64,000 nucleotides of DNA from Bacteroidetes bacterium UBA1941 (GCA_002336805.1 DDEZ01000012.1:259594-323593); one strand, 5' to 3'. Counted from the first letter of the stretch, positions 17,501 to 23,832 are shown. The notes: generated by a model not told the origin, from the sequence alone. Translations and numbers: made by a program.

Positions 17501-19248
17501 GCACCTCTGCCACCAGTGGCACTATCGTAGCAGGTGGCAATGGCCAGGGCAGCGGAGCCACACAGCTCTCTATACCTACAGATGTGGCCTTTGATGCAGC
17601 AGGCAGGATGTATGTGTGCGACTACGGCAATCATCGCATACAAAAATTCCCTGCGGGCAGCACCTCGGCTACCAGCGCTACTACAGCAGCTGGTGGTACA
17701 GGAGGGGGCAGCAACGGGCTGAATCAATTCAACCTTCCGATAGGAGTCTACATAGATGCTAATGACAATCTATATGTAGCCGACCAGCACAATACACGTA
17801 TCCTGAAATTTCCTGCAGGAAGCACATCTGCTACCAATGGTACCATAGTAGCGGGCGTGAGCAATGTGCTGGGCAGCGCATCTAATCAGCTCAACTATCC
17901 TAATGATATGATGGTAGACGCCGCAGGCAACCTGCTGGTATGCGACTATCAGAATAGCCGCATCCAGAAATTTGCACCGGGCAGCACCTCAGGTGTGACT
18001 GTAGCAGGTAGCGGAGGTTATGGCTCGGGCGCCTATCAGTTCAGGTTTGACAGCCGCTTCTACCTGGATGCTGCGGGCAATATGTATATCACTGACGAGG
18101 GCAATAACCGTGTGCAAAAATATGGTGTAAACTCTTCTGCTACCTCTCTCGTGGTCACTGCCCCAGGCGTATATACTGCTATAGCTACCAATGGCAGCGG
18201 CTGCGCAGATACCGTATCAGTGACCATACTACCATGCCTGTCTGACTCCGTATGGCCTGGCGATGCCGACCACAATGGAATAGCAGATAATAATGACCTC
18301 CTGCCACTCGGTATCGGATATGGCCTGCACGGCTTTGCACGTACCAATCAGTCTATCGTATGGACAGCACACTACGCTCAGGACTGGGGCATGCAGTTTC
18401 TCAATGGCACCAATGGCAAACATGCGGACTGTAACGGTGATGGCGTGATAGATGCCAATGATACGACAGCCATCCTGCTTAACTTTGGCTTCACACATAA
18501 TAAGACAAACGGATCCAGCGCTCCACGCGCGGGCATACCGGGCATAGCACTGCAGTTTTCTACTGATACGGTGACCGACGGAGATAGCCTGGCCGTATAT
18601 ATCATGCTGGGGGACTCCAGCCTGCCGGTAGCCAATCTGTATGGCGTGGCCTTTACCTACCACTTTGACCCGGCTGTGATAGATACTACATCAGCCTCCT
18701 TTGGGTTTGTGCCGTCCTTTATGGGCAATAACATCAACTCCATGTCGCTGCACAAGGACTTCCGTACAGAAGGCTCTATCAAGGCAGCCATCACCGGTAT
18801 CAACCAGGTAAACAGGAATGGCCATGGACTGATAGCTAAGTTTCACGGTACGATCACTACGGGCAATATCAATGGCAAGGACTATAGCTACTACCAGAAT
18901 ATAAACTACATCAGTGATGTAAATGCGGTAGACCGCTATGGCAATCCGATAGACCTCAATACGGGCACCGGCTCCAATCAGGTAGCCTATGAGCCTACCG
19001 GCATCCATGACCTGGATCTGACGCGCGTGCTGATCTATCCAAATCCAGCCAGTGCTACACTGACAGTACAGGGAAAACCTGAAATGAAGGGTATGGACTA
19101 TACCATCACTGATATGACTGGCAGGACTACCGCCACAGGCCAGCTGTCAGGTGAGAAGACACAGATCGACATCAGCCAGATGGCCAGAGGCGTATACATG
19201 ATCCGCTTTGCTGATCAGAAACAAGGATACAAGATCATGAAGGAGTAA
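14527..19248 (+). CDS. giant secreted protein with two NHL beta-propellers, dockerin-like module and T9SS sorting domain
   Basis: The protein has 1573 residues with a signal peptide at the start (a second ATG nine codons in gives a tighter one). Residues 35-350 are Ig/SprB-like beta domains. Two homologous modules follow, each with a linker containing SICQGxxYxFAG and then six NHL blades of the form DAAGNxYVxDxxNxRIQKFP: about residues 450-760 and 895-1215. Blades match one to one between the modules, so a whole propeller plus linker was duplicated (period about 1.33 kb). Residues about 1240-1330 hold two Ca-binding dockerin-like loops (GDADHNGIADNNDLLPLG; DCNGDGVIDANDTTAILL). A cohesin-like beta region and a C-terminal sorting domain (VLIYPNPASATLTVQ ... 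GVYMIRFADQKQGYKIMKE) end it. The role is likely surface binding or adhesion; no catalytic motif is seen. Confidence 0.9.
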   Translation: MKLSILTNKMKTIIAALIVACGLLLTPGTAMAVCNVTLTDSLSYGYGCGNPNATVYLRAAGGSTPYQFKRGVNSAWSGFVYQTSSYGFHYSFTASPAGLDTFYVQDTLGCTQMLIENNTVNRLNLLLTYTNPSGNSYLITASTNGAQQYSWYDVNSNFSQNTSTDTIRVLLSPGFHNIVCLVYNFTTGCTDKDSVQITVPGYAGDDQFLCHTDSTLLSATGTGTWTAWPGNPTAVTITSPSAASTRVHGLSGAGQYRFIWTTSSTSDTVSVFAAQALNITLSQSGSLCAGSDSLFAAGASGYSVFWYRNGFYVTTMLGGGLPVSTPGRYAAVVYRNGCIDSTSISIASCPGTQYTNLSATICQGNAYTFAGQSLTAAGTYRDTLNASTGYDSIVTLTLTVNPSLSLSITQSGNVCTGNDTLTVSGASGNMVTWIRNGTIVSTGASYAAYTVAGGNGSGSTLNKFNVPYGVSTDAAGNVYVLDQTNNRVVKFPASSTSATYGVVAAGGNGSGSGLNQLNQAYGLTLDANGNIYISDSYNHRIIRFAAGSTSASSGTVVAGGNGQGSGATQLSIPTDVAFDASGNMYVSDFGNHRIQKFPAGSTSATSGTTVAGGNGQGNGATQLNDPIGVYIDGSNNLYVADQHNHRIQKFPAGSTSATSGTTVAGGNGSGSGATQLYYPNDVVTDAAGAMYVCDYQNSRIQKFPAGSSSATSATTIAGGTGSGATQFQRCSRFHTDSYGNMYVSDEGNNRIQKLQISTPASPTYIATTAGIYQAVASNSSGCSDTATVNLTCITTVYSNVSASICQGGVYSFAGSSLTTAGIYSDTLIAVTGADSIVTLTLTVNAVPAIAITQSGSICAASGDTLRVTGGASSSITWIGNGTPIAGGSSFSTYTVAGGNGSGSAATQFKTPYGVQTDGAGNIYVLDQGNDRVQKFPPNSTSLTGGTTVAGGNGRGSALNQFNRAYGLYVDAAGNIWVADSYNHRVLKFAAGSTSATSGTIVAGGNGQGSGATQLSIPTDVAFDAAGRMYVCDYGNHRIQKFPAGSTSATSATTAAGGTGGGSNGLNQFNLPIGVYIDANDNLYVADQHNTRILKFPAGSTSATNGTIVAGVSNVLGSASNQLNYPNDMMVDAAGNLLVCDYQNSRIQKFAPGSTSGVTVAGSGGYGSGAYQFRFDSRFYLDAAGNMYITDEGNNRVQKYGVNSSATSLVVTAPGVYTAIATNGSGCADTVSVTILPCLSDSVWPGDADHNGIADNNDLLPLGIGYGLHGFARTNQSIVWTAHYAQDWGMQFLNGTNGKHADCNGDGVIDANDTTAILLNFGFTHNKTNGSSAPRAGIPGIALQFSTDTVTDGDSLAVYIMLGDSSLPVANLYGVAFTYHFDPAVIDTTSASFGFVPSFMGNNINSMSLHKDFRTEGSIKAAITGINQVNRNGHGLIAKFHGTITTGNINGKDYSYYQNINYISDVNAVDRYGNPIDLNTGTGSNQVAYEPTGIHDLDLTRVLIYPNPASATLTVQGKPEMKGMDYTITDMTGRTTATGQLSGEKTQIDISQMARGVYMIRFADQKQGYKIMKE
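15570..18240 (+). repeat. tandem duplication of a linker plus six-bladed NHL propeller module inside the gene
   Basis: The stretch from about 15570 to 16905 and the stretch from about 16905 to 18240 encode the same order of parts: SICQG linker, a beta domain starting ITQSG, TVAGGNGSGS, then six NHL blades. Blade 3 (IPTDVAFDA) and blade 5 (YPND, CDYQNSRIQKF) are nearly identical between copies. Confidence 0.85.
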
Positions 19249-19276
19249 TAAGATATATCACTATGGAAACCCAAAG

Positions 19277-19303
19277 AGCCCCTCTCCGGAGGGGCTTTTT
19301 TAT
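19277..19303 (+). terminator. intrinsic terminator of the NHL-repeat gene
   Basis: AGCCCCTC and GAGGGGCT form an 8-9 bp stem (19277-19296), followed by a run of T. It lies 28 bases after the stop codon. Confidence 0.9.
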
Positions 19304-19383
19304 GCCCGCACCAATACGGCGGATAAACAAAGGATAAAATCAAGCAATATCAAGTGACCTATCGCCTAAAACAGAAAAATGCA

Positions 19384-19442
19384 TTGGATAAAGGCCGCAA
19401 TTTGTACTTAGAAAAGACCTCATGGCTATGTTTATTTGTACT
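19384..19442 (+). promoter_or_regulatory. promoter-like element, partner of 14418-14476
   Basis: It has the same spaced blocks (GGATAAAGGC, then TGTTTATTTGTA 43 bases on) as the region upstream of the NHL gene. TTTG at 19401 and TATGTTTA at 19427 are 22 bases apart, which fits a Bacteroidota -33/-7 pair. No plus-strand protein gene follows; a hairpin-rich 90-base segment and a terminator do. Confidence 0.45.
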
Positions 19443-19444
19443 GT

Positions 19445-19535
19445 CTCCGCAAAACGAACATTGCGGAGCGCCAACCTAAAGTCGACCACTTTGCGCTGTT
19501 AAAACGAAAAGCCCCTCATAGAGGGGCTTTTAAAT
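19445..19535 (+). ncRNA. candidate small RNA
   Basis: Directly after the promoter-like element lies an 8-bp perfect hairpin, CTCCGCAA (19445-19452) with TTGCGGAG (19461-19468) and an 8-base loop. An unstructured stretch of about 38 bases follows, then the intrinsic terminator at 19507-19531. Promoter, 5' hairpin, linker and terminator are the layout of a trans-acting sRNA of about 90 nt. Nothing here encodes a protein on the plus strand. The terminator is also usable by HPPD on the other strand. Confidence 0.4.
19507..19535. terminator. bidirectional terminator between the candidate sRNA and HPPD
   Basis: AAAAGCCCCTC and GAGGGGCTTTT form an 11-bp stem with a three-base loop. T-rich ends on both strands let it serve HPPD (minus strand, stop 25 bases away) and the candidate sRNA (plus strand). 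Confidence 0.85.
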
Positions 19536-19555
19536 TTTATACGACCTATTGGCAA

Positions 19556-20686
19556 TTACAGATTGCCGCGCAGCTCCTGTTCTCTTTCTATGGATTCAAA
19601 AAGCGCCTTGAAGTTGCCTTTGCCAAAGGATTTGGCTCCAGCACGCTGGATGATCTCAAAGAAGAAAGTGGGACGATCCTGTACCGGCTTCGAGAAAAGC
19701 TGGAGCAGGTATCCTTCATCATCACGGTCTACCAGGATATTGAGGTGCTTGATCTTGTCGCGGTCCTCTTTGATCACGCCTACGCGGTCCCACACCTCAT
19801 CATAGTAGGCATCCGGTACTTTCAGAAACTCTACGCCGCGTGACCGCAGCTCGGCTACTGTAGCGATGATATCATCCGTAGCGATAGCCATGTGCTGTAC
19901 ACCTGAGCCATGATAGAAGTCTATGTACTCCTCTATCTGTGATTTCCTTCGGCCCTCCGCAGGTTCATTGATAGGGAATTTGACATAGCCATTGCCATTG
20001 CTCACCACTTTGCTCATGAGGGCAGAATACTCGGTAGAGATATCTTTATCATCAAAGGTGAGGAGCAGTTTGAATCCCATCACATCTTCGTAAAACTTGA
20101 CCCACTCATTCATCTGGCCCAGTTCTACATTGCCTACGCAATGGTCTACGTGCTTTAGGCCTACAGATTTGACCGGCACGCTTGACTTCCACGCCTGATA
20201 GCCGGGCAGAAAGGCACCCTTATAATTCTTGCGCTCTACAAACTTATGTATCGTCTCGCCATAGGTCTGGATGGCAGAGATCACTACCTCACCAAACTCG
20301 TCTGTGATCTTGACAGGGTTCATCACGGCCCTGGCGCCGCGCTTTGTAGTTTCTTCAAAAGCCCTGGTAGCATCATCTACCCAAAGGGCGAGTACCTTCA
20401 CGCCATCTCCGTGCTGTACCTGATGGGCAGCTATCTCATGGTCCGGCTGCATGGCAGTGGTGAGCACGATGCGGATCTTGCCCTGCTGGAGTACATAGCT
20501 GGCGCGGTCGCGTACACCGGTTTCCGGACCTGCGTAGGCTACCAATTCATAGCCCCATGCAGATTGATAGTAGTAGGCAGATTGCTTGGCATTGCCTACA
20601 TAAAACTCTACGTGATCCGTACCCAGCAGCGGAAGGAAATCTTCTGTGGCCGCAGCGGCAGGTTTATTGACGGTCATTGTATCCAT
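19556..20686 (-). CDS. hppD: 4-hydroxyphenylpyruvate dioxygenase
   Basis: This is a 376-residue member of the vicinal-oxygen-chelate family, the usual HPPD length. Two glyoxalase-like halves are visible: an N-terminal one (DHVEFYVGNAKQSAYYYQ) and the catalytic C-terminal one with the three iron ligands in LKHVDHCVGN (His), GVQHMAIATDD (His) and TFFFEIIQR (Glu). The C-terminal GNFKALFESIEREQELRGNL is typical. It converts 4-hydroxyphenylpyruvate to homogentisate in tyrosine breakdown. No other tyrosine-pathway gene lies next to it; it is a single-gene unit ending at the shared terminator. Start ATG at 20686; an ATG three codons later is also possible. Confidence 0.96.
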   Translation of the reverse strand: MDTMTVNKPAAAATEDFLPLLGTDHVEFYVGNAKQSAYYYQSAWGYELVAYAGPETGVRDRASYVLQQGKIRIVLTTAMQPDHEIAAHQVQHGDGVKVLALWVDDATRAFEETTKRGARAVMNPVKITDEFGEVVISAIQTYGETIHKFVERKNYKGAFLPGYQAWKSSVPVKSVGLKHVDHCVGNVELGQMNEWVKFYEDVMGFKLLLTFDDKDISTEYSALMSKVVSNGNGYVKFPINEPAEGRRKSQIEEYIDFYHGSGVQHMAIATDDIIATVAELRSRGVEFLKVPDAYYDEVWDRVGVIKEDRDKIKHLNILVDRDDEGYLLQLFSKPVQDRPTFFFEIIQRAGAKSFGKGNFKALFESIEREQELRGNL

Positions 20687-20805
20687 TTCTTATCTGTTTT
20701 GATAGGGTAAAGGTATAAAGAAAAGGGGTATGCGGTAAATGAGGGATGTCAGTAAAAACGAGGGCAATTTTATAATTGAAAGACACGGATTTAGAGCAAG
20801 TAAAT

Positions 20806-21351
20806 TCATTTACCTAACAAAGGTTTACCATTTTCATTTAAGAGTGGCTTTCCGTTTTCATTTCTTAACGGCGTGCCTTCAACAATGATTGGATTCCCTT
20901 CAGCAGTTAGTATTAAGTTTCCGTTTTCATCCCCCAAGTATTGAACTGTGTCTTTCACGGAAATGGTTGGTGGAATTTTCTTCAGTTGATCCCACTTATC
21001 AATATAAATTTTTCTACTTTTTATCGGTATAGAAGAATCGCTCGATATAGTTTTCAGAGCCTCCCTTGCTCCTATAGTATTGATACTTGCACCTATTTCT
21101 ACGGCCAATGAATCGTAACCTAAAGCACGAATGGAATATATGGCTACTCTATTTTGTAAGGGATCTTTTGAACTTAAATAAGGAGCAAGCTTGACCAACA
21201 GGTCTATCTGTTTATAGTTGTTGTCTTTTTCTTGCTGACGTTGCTGATATTTTTGACTGATACAGTAGGTTAAAATAGCTCCTATAGTAAAAATCAGAAA
21301 AGGACTGACTACAGCAAATTTATCCCAGCAATCTTTCTTTTTGGATTCCAT
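20806..21351 (-). CDS. single-pass membrane protein with C-terminal NGKPLL repeats, unknown function
   Basis: The 181-residue protein has a short cytoplasmic start (MESKKKDCWDKF), one membrane segment (AVVSPFLIFTIGAILTYCI), a charged helical stretch (QKYQQRQQEKDNNYKQ), and a domain of about 90 residues with HEAT-like character (LAPYLSSKDPLQNRVAIYSIRALG). The last 40 residues repeat the pattern ENGxxLxxxGxPL, with NENGKPLL twice in tandem. The gene is clearly A+T-rich compared with hppD and mraZ beside it. I do not recognise the family. It is transcribed away from the mraZ control region. Confidence 0.6.
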   Translation of the reverse strand: MESKKKDCWDKFAVVSPFLIFTIGAILTYCISQKYQQRQQEKDNNYKQIDLLVKLAPYLSSKDPLQNRVAIYSIRALGYDSLAVEIGASINTIGAREALKTISSDSSIPIKSRKIYIDKWDQLKKIPPTISVKDTVQYLGDENGNLILTAEGNPIIVEGTPLRNENGKPLLNENGKPLLGK

Positions 21352-21640
21352 GATTCAAATGTTGATTGTAATATATAGATAAAGTAGCCAACCCGATTTC
21401 CCACTTTCCACCCTCCACGCAACTTTCCTCCCACTTTCTACCCTGTCTTTACCCCCTTTTTAGCCGATTTCCCCATTTCCCCAAAAGCTGAAAAGTTTAA
21501 AACCCGCCAATTTCTGTGGATAAGCTGTGAAAAACCATGTGGAGAAAGCAACAATAATCCACACCAAAACGTTTATCCACTAAAGCTACCACTTTTTACC
21601 ACCGCTGAAACCATTGATTTTGCTCAGTTATTTGAGATTT
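21352..21640. other. control region upstream of the dcw cluster: pyrimidine tract and DnaA-box-like sites
   Basis: From about 21395 to 21483 the plus strand is a C/T tract with CCCACTTT at 21400 and again at 21430, exactly 30 bases apart. From 21515 to 21581 there are four DnaA-box-like 9-mers: TGTGGATAA (21515, perfect), TGTGGAGAA (21538), TAATCCACA (21555) and TTATCCACT (21573). An A+T-rich stretch follows. No gene is seen here. Confidence 0.55.
21515..21581. promoter_or_regulatory. cluster of four DnaA-box-like sites
   Basis: Two sites point one way (21515-21523 perfect; 21538-21546 one mismatch) and two the other (21555-21563 and 21573-21581, one mismatch each), within 67 bases. This could be DnaA control of the dcw promoter or part of a replication origin; the sequence alone does not decide. 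Confidence 0.5.
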
Positions 21641-21673
21641 TTTGATGTGTTGAAAAGAATTTGTATAGTTTTG
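21641..21673 (+). promoter_or_regulatory. promoter of the dcw cluster
   Basis: TTTG (21641-21644), 21 bases, then TAGTTTTG (21666-21673), a full match to the Bacteroidota TTTG / TAnnTTTG promoter. Transcription should begin close to 21680, about 60 bases upstream of mraZ. Confidence 0.7.
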
Positions 21674-21698
21674 TGGTAATAAGTGGTGAGTAGTGGGA
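21674..21698 (+). promoter_or_regulatory. MraZ operator: three TGG(T/G)N repeats at 10-base spacing
   Basis: TGGTA (21674), TGGTG (21684) and TGGGA (21694) lie exactly 10 bases apart. This is the arrangement described for MraZ binding sites (TGGGN with five-base gaps in E. coli; GTG[T/G] repeats with a 10-base period in mycoplasmas). It begins at the end of the -7 element, so MraZ bound there should block transcription of its own cluster. Confidence 0.7.
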
Positions 21699-21739
21699 AA
21701 TACTCATACTTTTGGTGGCATAATCAGTAAAAAACCCAA

Positions 21740-22201
21740 ATGCGCTTTTTAGGCGAAATAAACTGCAGTGTGGACGACAAGGGGCGTGTCAAAATGCCCG
21801 TGTCGTTTAGCCGTCAGTTTGCCGATGGTGACAAGGGGAGGTTTATGATCGCCAGAGACCTGGATGACTGTCTCGTGATCTACCCCCTGGAGACCTGGAA
21901 GGCGCAGGAGGAGAAACTGAGGCAGCTAAACCCTTTCAACCCCACTCACCGCGCCTTCACCAATGCTATCACTGTAGGCCTCACCGAAGTGGAAATGGAT
22001 AGTGCCGATCGTTTCCTGATCTCTAAGCAACTGATGAGATACATCGGCAGTGCGAAAGAAGTGGTCCTCAAGGGCCAGTTTGACCGCATACAGGTGTGGG
22101 AGGCTACGAAGTATGAGCAATACATAGCAGGCCATCTCTCCAATGTGCAGCAACTCGCTGCCGAAGTATCACAATATCTGGACGCTAAGGGTAATGGATA
22201 A
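21740..22201 (+). CDS. mraZ: MraZ transcriptional regulator
   Basis: The 153-residue protein has two AbrB-like halves: MRFLGEINCSVDDKGRVKMPVSF at the start, and a second with VEMDSADRFLISKQLMRYIG. The DxKGR motif of the first half is intact; in the second the equivalent is DSADRF. MraZ forms ring-shaped oligomers that bind direct repeats upstream of its own gene and controls the division and cell wall cluster. The repeats at 21674-21698 are the expected target. The ATG at 21740 follows an A-rich leader, as usual where Shine-Dalgarno sites are weak. Confidence 0.95.
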   Translation: MRFLGEINCSVDDKGRVKMPVSFSRQFADGDKGRFMIARDLDDCLVIYPLETWKAQEEKLRQLNPFNPTHRAFTNAITVGLTEVEMDSADRFLISKQLMRYIGSAKEVVLKGQFDRIQVWEATKYEQYIAGHLSNVQQLAAEVSQYLDAKGNG

Positions 22202-22210
22202 TTTACAATG

Positions 22211-22279
22211 GACAACTGATAACGGAGCGAAAGCAACGGATATCAATAGTATCTGAGCCACTGTCAGTTATCAATTGTC
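22211..22279. repeat. inverted repeat in the mraZ-rsmH gap
   Basis: GACAACTGATAAC (22211-22223) and GTTATCAATTGTC (22267-22279) pair at 12 of 13 positions across 43 bases. A related TCAACTATCAATT copy follows directly. Role unknown; it resembles the dispersed spacer repeats seen in Bacteroidota genomes. Confidence 0.45.
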
Positions 22280-22298
22280 AACTATCAATTAAAGAATT

Positions 22299-23204
22299 GT
22301 GAGCTATCACATACCTGTTCTTTTACATGAGTGTATAGATGGCCTGGCCATCCAGCCTGACGGCGTATACATCGATGCGACCTTTGGCGGTGGTGGCCAC
22401 TCGCGCGAGATCATGAAGCATCTCGGGCCCAAGGGCAGGCTGATCGGCTTTGACCAGGATTCAGATGCAGCGCGCAACGCGATAGACGATGAGCGCTTCA
22501 CCCTGATCCGGGCAAACTTCCGCCACATGCGCCGATTCCTCCGGCTGGAGGGTATCACGCAAGTAGACGGCATACTGGCCGATCTCGGTGTGAGCTCCTT
22601 TCAGTTTGATGAGGCATCGCGTGGATTCAGTTATCGATTCGAAGGGCCGCTGGATATGCGTATGAGCCAGAGCGACAGCCTGACGGCGGCAGAGATACTG
22701 AATACGTACGATGCCGATAGCCTGCAAGAGATGCTCGGTGAGTACGGCGAGGTGCGCAATGCGCGGACACTGGCACAGGCCATCGTAGCGCATAGGACGC
22801 AGAGCAGCTTTAAGACCACTGCCGACCTGCGCGCTATCTGCGAGCAGGAGGGCCGCGGTGAGATACACCGCTACATGGCGCAGGTCTATCAGGCGCTGCG
22901 CATGGAGGTGAATGACGAGCTGGGCGCGCTGAAGGATGTACTGACAGAGAGCAAGGCACTGCTCGGCGAGGGCGGCAGGCTGGCGGTGATCACCTTCCAC
23001 TCGTTGGAAGACAGGCTGGTGAAGAACTATATGAAGCACGGGACCTTTGACGATGAGCCTGTGAAGGACTTCTTTGGAAACTATGAGAAGCCGTGGAAGC
23101 TGATCACGAGAAAGCCAGTGGTGGCGAGTGATAAAGAATCGAAAGTGAATAGCCGGTCACGGTCGGCTAAGCTGAGGGTAGCCGAGCGGAACGCAACCCT
23201 CTAA
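22299..23204 (+). CDS. rsmH: 16S rRNA (cytosine-1402-N4)-methyltransferase RsmH
   Basis: The 301-residue protein starts with GTG in MSYHIPVLLHECIDGL and has the SAM-binding motif ATFGGGGHSREIM, then GRLIGFDQDSDA, a DLGVSSFQFDEASRGFSYR element, DMRMSQ, and the late FHSLEDRLVK motif, all standard for RsmH/MraW. The enzyme methylates N4 of C1402 in the ribosomal P site. The end of the gene is odd: the last three codons and the stop overlap a REP-like palindrome (23197-23226), so the final residues after RVAERN come from the repeat. It is followed by the ftsL-like gene after 72 bases. Confidence 0.96.
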   Translation: MSYHIPVLLHECIDGLAIQPDGVYIDATFGGGGHSREIMKHLGPKGRLIGFDQDSDAARNAIDDERFTLIRANFRHMRRFLRLEGITQVDGILADLGVSSFQFDEASRGFSYRFEGPLDMRMSQSDSLTAAEILNTYDADSLQEMLGEYGEVRNARTLAQAIVAHRTQSSFKTTADLRAICEQEGRGEIHRYMAQVYQALRMEVNDELGALKDVLTESKALLGEGGRLAVITFHSLEDRLVKNYMKHGTFDDEPVKDFFGNYEKPWKLITRKPVVASDKESKVNSRSRSAKLRVAERNATL

Positions 23205-23226
23205 ATCTCCCTGAAGGGAGACTTAA
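23197..23226. repeat. REP-like palindrome overlapping the rsmH stop codon
   Basis: CCCTCTAAATCTCCCTGAAGGGAGACTTAA contains the core CTCCCTGAAGGGAG. Related copies lie at 23722 and, inverted, at 23774. The rsmH stop TAA (23202-23204) is inside it. Confidence 0.7.
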
Positions 23227-23276
23227 ATGCAAAAGGAAGTAGCTCTCAGCTTGGTGCTGAGAATGGAAAGAATAAA

Positions 23277-23720
23277 ATGGCAAAAGAGAAAGACATATCG
23301 AAAGAAGTACACGATGATGAGGTACCGTTCCCGATGGATGAGCAGGCTGAGGCCGCTGCATCTGCACCAAGGGCTGGGGCTAAGTCGCCAAAGGGCTTCC
23401 GTCGCTTCCTGCAGGTATTTGATATAGTAGGTGGAGACAATATGCGTGGCATTATGACCAGCCTGCCGTTTGTGGGCTTTCTGGTCATACTGGGCTTCCT
23501 GCATATAGCCAATAATAACCTGGCGGAAAACTATGCGCGCCGCATTTCTAAAACAGAGAAAGAAGTGCGCGACCTGCGCTGGCACTATATGGAGTCATCT
23601 AATCGCCTGATGAAAAAGAGCAGGCTGAGCGAGGTCTCCAAGCTGGTACAAGAGCAAGGACTAAAAGAACTAAGACAACCACCATATATCATAGAGGTAA
23701 AGAAAGAAAAGAAGCAATAG
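23277..23720 (+). CDS. ftsL: FtsL-like division protein
   Basis: The 147-residue protein has a charged cytoplasmic tail of about 60 residues, one membrane segment (residues about 63-80, LPFVGFLVILGFLHIANN), and a periplasmic coiled coil (RRISKTEKEVRDLRWHYMESSNRLMKKS). This layout and its place between rsmH and ftsI are those of FtsL, which with FtsB and FtsQ activates FtsWI. In Bacteroidota this gene is highly divergent, so the name rests mostly on position and topology. REP-like elements flank it on both sides (ending at 23226 and starting at 23722). Confidence 0.85.
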   Translation: MAKEKDISKEVHDDEVPFPMDEQAEAAASAPRAGAKSPKGFRRFLQVFDIVGGDNMRGIMTSLPFVGFLVILGFLHIANNNLAENYARRISKTEKEVRDLRWHYMESSNRLMKKSRLSEVSKLVQEQGLKELRQPPYIIEVKKEKKQ

Positions 23721-23721
23721 G

Positions 23722-23803
23722 CCCTCCAAACCTCCCTGAAGGGAGGCTTAATACAAGCTAGAGGGTTGTATTAAAGTCCCCCTTCAGGGGGATTTAGGAG
23801 GTC
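23722..23803. repeat. 82-base paired REP-like element (long imperfect hairpin)
   Basis: The left arm has the core CCTCCCTGAAGGGAGG followed by TTAATACAA; the right arm mirrors it with TTGTATTAA and CCCCCTTCAGGGGG, then ATTTAGGAGG. Each arm holds its own palindrome and the whole folds on itself, like a BIME made of two inverted REPs. It fills the ftsL-ftsI gap. Confidence 0.75.
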
Positions 23804-23832
23804 GATAAAAAGAATTAGAGATAGACTAAACA

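Noticed and set aside
19436..19843. A plus-strand frame of 135 codons running from the candidate sRNA into hppD
   Set aside because: Most of it is antisense to hppD, and it reads through a strong terminator hairpin.
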